Source of the DNA: Microbacterium sp. lyk4-40-TSB-66
Lineage (GTDB): Bacteria > Actinomycetota > Actinomycetes > Actinomycetales > Microbacteriaceae
Assembly: GCF_030209475.1 (NCBI RefSeq)
Contig: NZ_JARVRW010000018.1
Coordinates: 1 to 64,000, forward strand
Reading direction: 5' to 3'
Length of the DNA stretch: 64,000 nt
The notes under the pieces are model-generated. The model was not told the DNA's origin, searched no databases, and saw only the letters and a list, made by a program, of their open reading frames with translations. This document shows positions 16,204-23,681 of the stretch, one piece after another. A program made the position numbers and the translations under genes. Numbering within the stretch: position 1 is the stretch's first letter; each line of letters starts with the position of its first letter.

Positions 16204-17417
16204 CCCGCCGCGCGGCGGGGCATGTCGCGCTCGCCGCGGCCGCCGTCGTGCTGCTCGCGCTGACGCTGCGCATCGCGGTGGCGTCGCTCTCACCCCTGCT
16301 GACGGTGATCGGCCGCGACTTCGAGGTGCCCGCGGCGGTCGTCGGGCTCATCGGCATGGCACCCCCTGTCGCGTTCGCGCTGTCGGGCATGGTGACGCCG
16401 GCGATCGAGCGACGTCTCGGGTTGGAGCGCACGGTGCTCGTCGCCGCGATCGTCGGCGCCGTGATGCTGGGGCTGCGCGCGGCCGTCGTCGACGCGTGGA
16501 CGCTGCTGGCGGCGACGGCCGGCGTCTTCGCCGCGGTCGGGGTGGCCAACGTGCTGCTGCCCACCGTGGTGAAGAAGTACTTCCCCGAGCGCATCGGGCT
16601 CATGACCACCGTGTACTCGACCACGATGGCCGTGGCGACGTTCACGCCCCCGCTGGTGGCCGTCCCCCTCGCCGAGGCGGTCGGCTGGCGGGGATCGTTC
16701 GTGACGTGGGCGGCCGTGGCGGTGGCCGCGGTGGTGCCGTGGGTCGCGATGAGCCTGCGCGCCCGTGCCTCGCGTTCCGACATGGTCGCCGAGCCCGGGT
16801 CGTCGGTGCTCTCGCGCATCGTGCGGGTGCCGCAGACCTGGGCGCTCGTGATCACCTTCGGCGTGAACTCCGCCGTCGCGTACGGGATGTTCGCGTGGCT
16901 TCCGCTGATCCTGATCGACGACGCCGGAGTGGATGCCGCCGAGGCGGGCGGTCTGCTCGCCCTCTTCGCCTTCATGGGGCTCCCGGTGTCGCTGCTCGTG
17001 CCGGTGCTCGTGGCGCGGCTGGGCCGGACGACGCCGTTCTACGCCGTGGCCATCCTCGGAGGGCTGACGGGGATCGTCGGTCTCGTCGTGGCACCCGCGA
17101 CGGCGACCGCGCTGTGGGTGGTCCTCGTCGGCATCCCGCCCCTGATGTTCCCGCTGGCCCTCGTGCTGTTCGGTCTGCGCACGCGTTCGCACGAGACCGC
17201 CGTCGCGGTCAGCGCGTTCGTGCAGAGCACGGGATACGGATTCGCGGCTCTCATGCCCCTCGCGATCGGGGTGACGCACGAGGTGACCGGTGGCTGGACG
17301 GCCGGGCTCGTCGTGCTCGGCGGGGCGTTGCTGCTCGTCGTCCCCGCGGCGATCGTCATGGCCCGGCGGGAGACGGTCGAGGAGGCCTGGGAGAGGCGCA
17401 CCGGCACGTCTTGGTGA
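16200..17417 (+). CDS. MFS transporter, CynX/NimT-like
   Basis: About 405 residues with twelve predicted membrane spans, e.g. HVALAAAAVVLLALTLR at the N terminus and FGVNSAVAYGMFAWLPLIL opening the second half. CynX/NimT-like carriers export or import small organic compounds such as cyanate or nitroimidazoles; the substrate here is unknown. The start is inferred: a TTG at 16200 overlaps the purF TGA (TTGA) with AGGAG two bases upstream. Earlier in-frame starts would overlap purF by up to 160 bases. Co-transcription with purM-purF raises the possibility of a purine-related substrate, but this is only context. Confidence 0.85.
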   Translation: MTRRAAGHVALAAAAVVLLALTLRIAVASLSPLLTVIGRDFEVPAAVVGLIGMAPPVAFALSGMVTPAIERRLGLERTVLVAAIVGAVMLGLRAAVVDAWTLLAATAGVFAAVGVANVLLPTVVKKYFPERIGLMTTVYSTTMAVATFTPPLVAVPLAEAVGWRGSFVTWAAVAVAAVVPWVAMSLRARASRSDMVAEPGSSVLSRIVRVPQTWALVITFGVNSAVAYGMFAWLPLILIDDAGVDAAEAGGLLALFAFMGLPVSLLVPVLVARLGRTTPFYAVAILGGLTGIVGLVVAPATATALWVVLVGIPPLMFPLALVLFGLRTRSHETAVAVSAFVQSTGYGFAALMPLAIGVTHEVTGGWTAGLVVLGGALLLVVPAAIVMARRETVEEAWERRTGTSW

Positions 17418-17692
17418 CGGCCGGGATCGCACGCTCGTGCGCGCTCACTGCTCGAGACGGAACGCATCGCGCGATCTGATCTCGCGCCGCCCGCACGGTG
17501 GTCACCGGCGTGAACCGTGCGCCGTGCGCCGCGTGAACCGGGCGCCGTGCGTCATGGCGCGACGAAGACCGCCCACCATCGGACGGTCCATCGATCGACG
17601 GAACGGCGACGATACGACCTCGCGTCGCGTTCAGAATCGACGGTCGTTCGACGAAGTGGGCGTTCTCCGATACCGAAGAAGAGCGGAAGGCG
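17418..17692. other. Intergenic region without recognised features
   Basis: About 275 bases between convergent genes. It contains short GTGAACCG and GCCGTGCG repeats near 17510-17550. No hairpin with a T-tract and no supported ORF were seen. Confidence 0.4.
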
Positions 17693-17875
17693 TCAGGCCT
17701 TCTTGTCTTCGTATTCGTCGTTGTACTGGTCGGCCCACTTGTCGACGTACGCGTCTTCACCCGGAGCGGGGGCACCCAGTTCGCGCTCGAGAGCCGAGTA
17801 GTTCACCGAATAGGTGTCGTACTTCAGCTCACGGGCGATCTTGGTGTGCTTCGCTTTCTGACGGCCACGCCCCAT
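17693..17875 (-). CDS. DUF3073 domain-containing protein
   Basis: Small 60-residue acidic-tailed protein beginning MGRGRQKAKHTKIARELKY, the hallmark of the actinobacterial DUF3073 family, and ending in an Asp/Glu/Tyr-rich tail (DKWADQYNDEYEDKK). Function unknown; it is often close to purM and purF, as here. GAGGGGGT precedes the ATG. Cytosolic. Confidence 0.92.
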   Translation of the reverse strand: MGRGRQKAKHTKIARELKYDTYSVNYSALERELGAPAPGEDAYVDKWADQYNDEYEDKKA

Positions 17876-18032
17876 GCGAGACCCCCTCACGATCGACGTG
17901 CAGGGCCGCGCTGTGCCCTGCGTATTGCGGTTCCGGACCGAGCCGGTAAGAGTAACACCCAGGATATCACGGCGCATTCCGGCTGAGCCGTCGGGCGGCG
18001 TCCGCCCGGCCCGGCCGGCGAGAGGAGCACCC

Positions 18033-18545
18033 ATGACCGACCAGCCCCATCACGCCCCCGCGGGACCGGTGATCGCCGGCGTCGTTCCCGGGCAGTCGTC
18101 GCGGGTCGTGCGGGAAGCCGCTCGGCAGGCGGCGCTCGCGCACGTCGATCTCGTCGTCGTGCACGTCGACACCACCCGATTCGTCGCCTTCGAAGACCCC
18201 GACGGCTACGTGCACTCCGCGGGCGGCGACGTCGCCGGAGCGGCATCCAAGGCTGCTCTCGACGACGTGCGGCGAGCCACTGCCGAGGCGCTCGGGGACG
18301 ACGCCGTCGCGTGGAGCGTCCGGCAGGAGATCGGCGATCCGGCGCTCGCGCTGATCCGGCTCGCCGACGAGATCCATGCGTCGGTGCTGGTCGTTGGCAC
18401 GCGCAAGCGCGGGCTGGGCGAGTCGCTGCGCGAGTTCCTCACCGGATCCGTCGCCGCCCGGCTGAGCCACCGCCAGCGCCGACCGGTGCTCGTCGTCCCG
18501 CAGGACGACCCGGTCGGCGCCGACGATCAGCTCCCGTGGGAGTGA
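18033..18545 (+). CDS. Universal stress protein (UspA family)
   Basis: 170 residues, one Usp domain. It has the first strand VIAGVVPGQSSRVVREA, LDLVVVHVD-type second strand (HVDLVVVHVDTTR), and the C-terminal nucleotide-binding stretch VLVVGTRKRGLGES followed by FLTGSVAARLSHRQRRPVLVV, which matches the ATP-binding Gx2Gx9G(S/T) pattern loosely. Such proteins respond to starvation and stress and bind ATP; the exact role is unknown. AGAGGAG lies before the ATG at 18033. It ends four bases from the convergent padR-like gene. Confidence 0.92.
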   Translation: MTDQPHHAPAGPVIAGVVPGQSSRVVREAARQAALAHVDLVVVHVDTTRFVAFEDPDGYVHSAGGDVAGAASKAALDDVRRATAEALGDDAVAWSVRQEIGDPALALIRLADEIHASVLVVGTRKRGLGESLREFLTGSVAARLSHRQRRPVLVVPQDDPVGADDQLPWE

Positions 18546-18549
18546 CGCG

Positions 18550-19155
18550 TCAGCCGCGCATCGCGCGGGTGACCGTCTCGGACGCCTGACGCAGCGCCGC
18601 CTCGATCTCGTCGACTCCGGATGCCGCGAGCTCGCCGCCCCGGGTGACGTGAGCACGGAGTTCGCTGCGCACGCGCCCACGGAACTCGTTGATGGCCGCG
18701 TCGGCGCGGGAGAGCTGCTCGCGGCTGCGGGATCGCGCATCGTCGGCCGGAGTCGCGTGCGCCTGCTCTCGCTCCTCGCGGGAGGCGGCGGCCAGGTCGG
18801 CGCGCAGGCTCCGCATGGCATCTCGGACGCTGCCCCGTACCTCGTCGGCGATCAGGCGGACACTGTCGGCGAGCCCCGCTTGGATGCCCTCCAGATCGCC
18901 GGTGCGATCGGAGACCTCGGCACGTCCGGCATCCGTGATCTCGTACACGGTCTTGCGGCCGTCGACGGTCTTGGTGACCAGCCCCTCCTCTTCGAGCTTG
19001 GAGAGACGGGGGTAGATGGTGCCGGCCGAGGGCGAGTACGTGCCGCCGGTGCGTTCGGTGAGCGCCTGCATCAGGTCGTAACCGTGCCGCGGTGCCTCGT
19101 CGAGCAGGCTGAGGATGTACAGGCGCAGGTCGCCGTGCGAGAAGACGGGGCTCAT
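18550..19155 (-). CDS. PadR-family transcriptional regulator
   Basis: 201 residues. The winged helix occupies residues 10-80, with LRLYILSLLDEAPRHGYDLM, GTYSPSAGTIYPRLSKLEEEGLV and YEITDAGRAEV typical of PadR. A long, charged, helical C-terminal part, which may form a coiled coil, follows (about 90-201). The ATG overlaps the stop of the upstream DUF4097 gene (TGATG), so the two are co-transcribed. It probably binds the double palindrome upstream of the DUF4097 gene and represses its own operon. Confidence 0.93.
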   Translation of the reverse strand: MSPVFSHGDLRLYILSLLDEAPRHGYDLMQALTERTGGTYSPSAGTIYPRLSKLEEEGLVTKTVDGRKTVYEITDAGRAEVSDRTGDLEGIQAGLADSVRLIADEVRGSVRDAMRSLRADLAAASREEREQAHATPADDARSRSREQLSRADAAINEFRGRVRSELRAHVTRGGELAASGVDEIEAALRQASETVTRAMRG

Positions 19156-20000
19156 CACCACTCCTCCTCTCCGGCGAGTTCCTCCGGGCGGAGGCCCGAG
19201 ATGCCGCGGCGCAGCACCGTGATCTCTCCCGAGACGGTGTTGGCGCGCACGTCGACGAAGGATCCCGCCAGGGCTCCGGTCGAGCCGGTGTAGTTGGTGG
19301 GGCCCTTGCCCGAGCGCACCTGACCGTCGATCTGCACGCGGCCGCTGACCGAGCGCGAGACGTAGTTGGCCGGGAGCGAGCGGTCGAGGCGGACGGTGGC
19401 CGTGCCGCTGACGGAGTTGAGGCTGATCGACTGCGTGGTGCCGCTGGAGTCGACGAGCATCGCGCCCGACACCGTGTCGATCGACGCCTTGGTGATGCGG
19501 CCGGTCGCCGCGACGTCGCCCGAGACGCTGTTGGCGCTCAGGGCGCCGTCGAGCTCGCGCACCTGCACGTCGCCCGAGACGGCATTGAGGTCCACGTCGC
19601 CGACGAGGCCGTCGACCATGATGTCGCCCGAGACGGTGTTCAGGCGCACGTCGGTGCGGAGGCCGGCGACGAGCGCGCTCGCGCTGACGACGCCGAGGGT
19701 CAGGGCGACAGTGCGGGGGACGGCGACGCTGACCTCGGCCTTGGGGCCGCCGGCGCCGAAGTTGCGGAACACCTCGAGGAAGTTGTCCCAGCGCAGCTGC
19801 GGGTGGTCGATCTCGAGGCGGCCGTCGACGACCTCGATACGCAGGTCTTTGACCGTGACGCCGTGCACCTCGATGCGCGTGTCGGGATCGTCGTGGGCGA
19901 TGACGTCGACCTGTCCGCCGACGAGGCCGATCTTGAGCTCGCGGACGGCATCGAGGTCGATGACGCGCGTCTCTCCGGGGTGGATGATCCACTTTTCCAT
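19155..20000 (-). CDS. DUF4097 domain protein (putative adhesin-like beta-helix)
   Basis: 281 residues. The central part is a series of repeated strands with the motif N-[TSA]-VSGD (VRLNTVSGDIMV, VDLNAVSGDVQV, LSANSVSGDVAA, ASIDTVSGAMLV, ISLNSVSGTATV), which forms a parallel beta-helix in this family. No signal peptide or anchor is seen, so the protein looks cytoplasmic. Function unknown; it is very often paired with a PadR or anti-sigma-type regulator. It is the first gene of the operon and has two perfect CGCGATATATCGCG palindromes in its promoter region. Confidence 0.9.
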   Translation of the reverse strand: MEKWIIHPGETRVIDLDAVRELKIGLVGGQVDVIAHDDPDTRIEVHGVTVKDLRIEVVDGRLEIDHPQLRWDNFLEVFRNFGAGGPKAEVSVAVPRTVALTLGVVSASALVAGLRTDVRLNTVSGDIMVDGLVGDVDLNAVSGDVQVRELDGALSANSVSGDVAATGRITKASIDTVSGAMLVDSSGTTQSISLNSVSGTATVRLDRSLPANYVSRSVSGRVQIDGQVRSGKGPTNYTGSTGALAGSFVDVRANTVSGEITVLRRGISGLRPEELAGEEEW

Positions 20001-20017
20001 GGCTGGGGCTCCTCACT

Positions 20018-20058
20018 CGCGATATATCGCGTTGTGACAAGTGTCGCGATATATCGCG
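20018..20058. promoter_or_regulatory. Double palindromic operator, probable PadR site
   Basis: Two perfect copies of CGCGATATATCGCG lie at 20018-20031 and 20045-20058, 27 bases centre to centre. The outer bases ACT and AGT extend them into one large inverted repeat. TTGACG on the minus strand (20063-20068) can act as -35, so both sites sit over the core promoter of the DUF4097-padR operon. Autorepression by the PadR protein is the simplest reading. Confidence 0.65.
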
Positions 20059-20219
20059 AGTGCGTCAACCCGTCGAAGGTGTGAGGTGGCTGTGTCCCGG
20101 TCGAGTGTGCGGAGATCCCGGGCCATGGCCTCTCTCCATCGACCCGGCGCCCTGTCAACCCCGCGCGCGCCCGGCCGTCGCGGCCCGTAGCGTCGTGATC
20201 CCGACGGAAGGAGACGGTC

Positions 20220-20489
20220 ATGCCCCAGGGACGTGGATCGGGCAGTCTGAAGGACCCGGAACTCTACGAGGAGCTGCGCAAGCAGGGCGATTCGAAGGAG
20301 AAGGCCGCCCGGATCTCGAACGCCGCCGCCGCGCAGGGCCGCGGCAAGATCGGTGAGAAGGGCGGACACGCCGAGGACTACGACGACCGCACCGTCGAAG
20401 AACTCAAGAAGCGCGCGAAAGAACTCGGCATCACCGGATACTCGGGCAAGAAGAAGGCGGAGCTGATCGAGATGCTCCGAAACCACTGA
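20220..20489 (+). CDS. Small Rho-N/SAP-like domain protein
   Basis: 89 residues. The N-terminal half is KDPELYEELRKQGDSKEKAARISNAAA (split here at natural breaks: KDPELYEELRKQG and KEKAARISNAAA), seen in small actinobacterial proteins labelled DUF7218 or Rho termination factor-like. The C-terminal 40 residues, RTVEELKKRAKELGI then GYSGKKKAELIEMLR, form a Rho-N/SAP helix-extension-helix that can bind nucleic acid. GAAGGAG precedes the ATG. It ends four bases before the topoisomerase gene, so the two are co-transcribed. Confidence 0.85.
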   Translation: MPQGRGSGSLKDPELYEELRKQGDSKEKAARISNAAAAQGRGKIGEKGGHAEDYDDRTVEELKKRAKELGITGYSGKKKAELIEMLRNH

Positions 20490-20493
20490 CGCG

Positions 20494-21459
20494 ATGGCTC
20501 GCCTCATCCGCGTGCGGCCGTACGAGGACCCGGGCTTCCGCCGGGTGCGGTCGGGCTCGGGCTTCCGTTACGTCGATCACACGGGCGCGGCCGTGCCCGA
20601 GCGCGACGCCGAGCGGGCGCGCGGGCTCGTCATCCCACCGGCATGGCGCGAGGTGTGGATCGCCACGACGGCGAACGCGCACATCCAGGCGGTCGGCACC
20701 GACGAGGCGGGCCGGCGGCAGTACACCTACCACGCCGACTGGTCGAAGCGGCAGGACAAGGGCAAGTTCGCCCGCGCGCTGCAGCTGGCCGAGGCGCTGC
20801 CGCGGGCCCGCGCACGGGTCACGCAGTCGTTGCGCCGCGCTGAGGCCGACCGCGAGCGCGTGCTGGCGGTGTCGTTCCGATTCCTCGACCTCGTGGCCCC
20901 TCGCGTGGGCAACGCGCGCTACTTCGTCACCAACGGCAGCCGCGGGCTCACGACACTGCAGCGGCGTGATGCGATCGTCGAGGGTGACCTCGTGCGCCTG
21001 TCGTTCCCGGCCAAGAGCGGCAAACGCGCCGAACTGTCCCTGCGCGACGCGGAGTTGGCATCCATCGTCGAGGAGCTCGCCCTCGGGCGCTCGCGTGCCG
21101 CGCTGCTGAGCTACAAGCGGGGTCGCCGCCGCGTGCCCCTGACGCCGGGCGACGTCAACGCCTACGTGCGGTCGCTCACGGGCGGGCCGTTCAGCGCGAA
21201 GGACTTCCGGACGCTCCGAGGGACGATCCTCGCCGCCGAATCACTCGCCCAGGTCGGCGCGACCGGAGGCAAGAACGAGCGGAAGAAGGCCGAGGTCGCC
21301 GCCGTCCGCGCCACCGCCGAGGCGCTCGGCAACACCCCCGCCGTCGCCCGCGCGAGCTACATCGACCCGCGCGTGTTCGCGCTCTACCGGAAGGGCCGCA
21401 CGATGGAGCTCGGCGGATCGAAGGACGCCGCGATCCGGCGCTTGATCCTGGGGGAGTGA
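20494..21459 (+). CDS. DNA topoisomerase IB (poxvirus-type)
   Basis: Relaxes supercoils by cutting one strand through a 3'-phosphotyrosine, without ATP. The 321 residues match the small bacterial vaccinia-like enzymes. The N-terminal domain has GFRYVDHTG and PPAWREVWI. The catalytic domain has RVGNARYFVTNGSRGLTTL, the FSAKDFRTLRGT segment with catalytic Lys/Arg, and the active-site Tyr289 in ARASYIDP. It follows a small nucleic-acid-binding protein gene in the same operon, which may be a DNA-binding partner. Confidence 0.93.
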   Translation: MARLIRVRPYEDPGFRRVRSGSGFRYVDHTGAAVPERDAERARGLVIPPAWREVWIATTANAHIQAVGTDEAGRRQYTYHADWSKRQDKGKFARALQLAEALPRARARVTQSLRRAEADRERVLAVSFRFLDLVAPRVGNARYFVTNGSRGLTTLQRRDAIVEGDLVRLSFPAKSGKRAELSLRDAELASIVEELALGRSRAALLSYKRGRRRVPLTPGDVNAYVRSLTGGPFSAKDFRTLRGTILAAESLAQVGATGGKNERKKAEVAAVRATAEALGNTPAVARASYIDPRVFALYRKGRTMELGGSKDAAIRRLILGE

Positions 21460-21643
21460 GCGCGTCAGCGGCGCGGTCGGGCCATCCGCTGTTGGCGGGC
21501 GGGGGCTGTGGTTCGTAGGGGTGCATGACCTCCGCGATAGTCACGGGGTCGGCCGGCGCCCCGGGGTTCGGGACGAGGGGGAACGCACCGCTGACGTCGC
21601 GACCGGCCCCGCGAGCTCAGCGCACGGCAGGCCGAGCGCGGCG

Positions 21644-21649
21644 TAGGGT
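21644..21649 (+). promoter_or_regulatory. TAGGGT -10 box, probable leaderless promoter of the fluoride channel pair
   Basis: TAGGGT is followed by six bases and the GTG start at 21656, with no ribosome-binding site. No fluoride riboswitch-like leader can fit between the box and the start. Confidence 0.55.
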
Positions 21650-21655
21650 GGCGCG

Positions 21656-22027
21656 GTGAACATGTGGCGCGACGCGATGCTCGTCGCGGCCGGTGGCGCG
21701 ATCGGCACCGCCCTGCGCGCGGCCCTCACGCTTGCGCTCGGCGACGACCTGGGGCCGTCGCTCGTGCCGCTCATCAACATCGTGGGGGCGTTCGCCATCG
21801 GCGTGCTGTTCGGGTGGCGATCCCGGATGCCGGCATCCTCGCGCGTGCAGCGAGTGCAGCTGTTTCTGGGGACCGGCGTGCTCGGCGGGTTCACGACCTA
21901 CAGCGCCCTCGCCGTCGAGGCGGCGGATCCGGGGCTGCTCTGGTGGGGCATCGCCTCGGTCGTGCTCGGCACGGGGGCGGCGTGGGGCGGACTGCTGCTC
22001 GGACGCGGCGGGCGGCGGCAGCGATGA
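21656..22027 (+). CDS. crcB: Fluoride efflux channel subunit CrcB/FluC
   Basis: 123 residues and four membrane spans. Conserved FluC features are GGAIGTALRAALT, the Asn-bearing LINIVGAFAIGVLFG and the GVLGGFTTYSALAVE segment with the Phe/Thr residues lining the pore. Fluoride channels are dual-topology dimers; this subunit and the next probably form an antiparallel heterodimer. GTG start at 21656. It overlaps the next gene by four bases (ATGA). Confidence 0.93.
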   Translation: MNMWRDAMLVAAGGAIGTALRAALTLALGDDLGPSLVPLINIVGAFAIGVLFGWRSRMPASSRVQRVQLFLGTGVLGGFTTYSALAVEAADPGLLWWGIASVVLGTGAAWGGLLLGRGGRRQR

Positions 22028-22389
22028 CTCCCCTCGTCTTCGTCGGCGTGGCCGTCGCCGGGGGAGTCGGTGCGGCGCTGCGGTTCCTGCTCGACACCGC
22101 GGTGCGGCGCGCGACCGGCGAACGGTTCCCGTGGGGGATCCTCGCCGTCAACATCTCGGGCGCCTTCGTGCTCGGCATCCTGAGCATGCTCCCCGCCGAC
22201 GAGGCCTGGCGATGGATCGTCGGCACCGGCCTGCTCGGCGGGTACACGACCTTCAGCGCGGTCGCGGTGACCACGGCACTGCTCGCCGAGGAGGGGCGGA
22301 CGGCCGCGGCGACGAGCTACGCGGCGGTGTCGTTCGCGGGGTCGGTCGTCGCCGCGGCGGCGGGGTTGGCGCTCGGGTCGCTGTTCTGA
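22024..22389 (+). CDS. crcB: Fluoride efflux channel subunit CrcB/FluC (second)
   Basis: 121 residues and four membrane spans: VGAALRFLLDTAV, ILAVNISGAFVLGIL with the conserved Asn, and GLLGGYTTFSAVAV. It is the partner of the preceding subunit, to which it is translationally coupled by ATGA overlap. Paired crcB genes encode heterodimers in which each subunit inserts in one orientation. The pair protects against fluoride. Confidence 0.93.
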   Translation: MTPLVFVGVAVAGGVGAALRFLLDTAVRRATGERFPWGILAVNISGAFVLGILSMLPADEAWRWIVGTGLLGGYTTFSAVAVTTALLAEEGRTAAATSYAAVSFAGSVVAAAAGLALGSLF

Positions 22390-22397
22390 CCGGGTCC

Positions 22398-22489
22398 GGT
22401 CCCTTCGACAGGCTCGGGGACCTCGGGGGGAGGTGGCTGAATTCGCCGGGGGCGGCGCGGGTCCGGTCCCTCCGACGGGCTCAGGGACC
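22398..22489. repeat. Two copies of a 25-bp hairpin repeat (GGTCCC...GGGACC)
   Basis: GGTCCC-TTCGACAGGCTCG-GGGACC at 22398-22422 and GGTCCC-TCCGACGGGCTCA-GGGACC at 22465-22489. The second strand reads a core close to TGAGCCTGTCGAA. A third element at 43268-43292 has the exact core with a different stem (GGAGGC/GCCTCC). They lie after the fluoride channel genes and could end their transcript. Confidence 0.75.
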
Positions 22490-22514
22490 TCGAGAACAGT
22501 GACGCGCCAACACG

Positions 22515-22563
22515 GTGAGGGAGGCGAAACACGACTGCTATCCGGTCGTCGTCGTGTGGAAAC
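22515..22563 (+). promoter_or_regulatory. GlnR-like box array upstream of the nitrilase cluster
   Basis: GTGAG at 22515, GAAAC at 22526, GTCGT at 22548 and GAAAC at 22559 lie on an 11-base grid, with six bases between adjacent boxes. This matches the GTnAC-n6-GAAAC pairs bound by actinobacterial GlnR, two boxes exactly and two partly. It lies 24 bases before the first gene of the cluster. Assignment is by pattern only. Confidence 0.4.
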
Positions 22564-22586
22564 ACCCCGTGGTTCTACTGGTCTGC

Positions 22587-23681
22587 ATGGACAACGTCTC
22601 AGCGCTTGCACCGGTGGACCGTGACCGGGTGTCGACCCGTGTCAGCCTAGCCCTCCTCGGCGTCCGCAGCGACGCTCCCGTGCGGCGCACGGGTGGGGCG
22701 GGTCCCAGCGACGACGGTCATTTCGTCGTCGACGGGGAGGGGGCGGCGATCCCCCTCAACCCGAACAGTCCCTACGTCGTCACCGCCGCGGGTCGCCTCA
22801 CGCGCGACGGGGCCGACCTCGGCTTCGACGTCGCCCCCGTCGTGCGCCCCCGCTTCTACGACCTTCAGACCGACGAGGGAGTGGCCTACGACCAGATCGC
22901 CAAGCTGCACGGCAAGAACGTGCTGGCCACGACGGTCGTGCAGACCTGCGTGCGCTACGACGAGAGCGAGCGCTGCCGGTTCTGCGCGATCGAGGCGTCG
23001 CTCGATGCCGGCATGACCATCGCGGTGAAGACGCCCGCCATGCTCGCCGAGGTGGCGGATGCCGCGGTGCGGCTGGACGGTGTGACGCACATGGTCATGA
23101 CGACCGGCACCTCGAACGGGTGGGACCGCGGAGCCAAGCACCTCGCCCGGTGCGTCCGCGCGGTGAAGGCGGCGGTGCCGCAACTCGAGATCCAGGTGCA
23201 GTGCGAGCCCCCCGCCGATCTGCAGGCCATCACCGATCTGTACGACGCGGGCGCCCGCTCCATCGGCATCCATGTCGAGTCGATGGACGACGAGGTGCGG
23301 CGCAGATGGATGCCGGGGAAGTCCCGCGTGAGCATGGACGAGTACCGCGCCGCCTGGCGTGAAGCGGTGCGGGTCTTCGGCTGGAACCAGGTGTCGACCT
23401 ACCTCATCGTCGGGATGGGGGAAGACCCCGACGAGGCGGTCGAGGGGGCGCGAGAGCTCATCGAGATGGGGGTCTACCCCTTCGTCGTGCCGTTCCGGCC
23501 GCTGAAGGGCACGCTTGCCACCGACGTCGACAAGGTGACGGCGCCGCACCGCGCGGTCGTCGACGACATCACCTCGCGCGTCGCCGGCCTGCTGCACGCG
23601 GCGGGCATGCGCGGCGAGGACCAACGCGCGGGATGCGCCGCGTGCGGCGCGTGCAGCATCCTCAAGACGGCGGGCGCGTGA
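22587..23681 (+). CDS. MSMEG_0568-family radical SAM protein
   Basis: 364 residues, a radical SAM enzyme of unknown reaction that is a fixed member of the Nit1C/MSMEG_0565-0572 gene set. The 4Fe-4S site has the unusual spacing Cys-x8-Cys-x2-Cys at Cys121, Cys130 and Cys133 (TCVRYDESERCRFCAIE). Three further cysteines at the C terminus (Cys350, Cys353, Cys356) could hold an auxiliary cluster or metal. MVMTTGTSNGWDRG fits the SAM-binding region. The ATG at 22587 starts a protein that aligns with the family; an earlier GTG at 22515 would overlap the proposed regulator boxes. It overlaps the next gene by one base. Work on Nit1C in other bacteria links the set to growth on cyanide or nitriles. Confidence 0.92.
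   Translation: MDNVSALAPVDRDRVSTRVSLALLGVRSDAPVRRTGGAGPSDDGHFVVDGEGAAIPLNPNSPYVVTAAGRLTRDGADLGFDVAPVVRPRFYDLQTDEGVAYDQIAKLHGKNVLATTVVQTCVRYDESERCRFCAIEASLDAGMTIAVKTPAMLAEVADAAVRLDGVTHMVMTTGTSNGWDRGAKHLARCVRAVKAAVPQLEIQVQCEPPADLQAITDLYDAGARSIGIHVESMDDEVRRRWMPGKSRVSMDEYRAAWREAVRVFGWNQVSTYLIVGMGEDPDEAVEGARELIEMGVYPFVVPFRPLKGTLATDVDKVTAPHRAVVDDITSRVAGLLHAAGMRGEDQRAGCAACGACSILKTAGA

Noticed and set aside
21600..21655. Fluoride riboswitch before crcB
   Set aside because: A TAGGGT box six bases before the GTG leaves no room for a leader RNA, and the motif of the fluoride aptamer was not seen.
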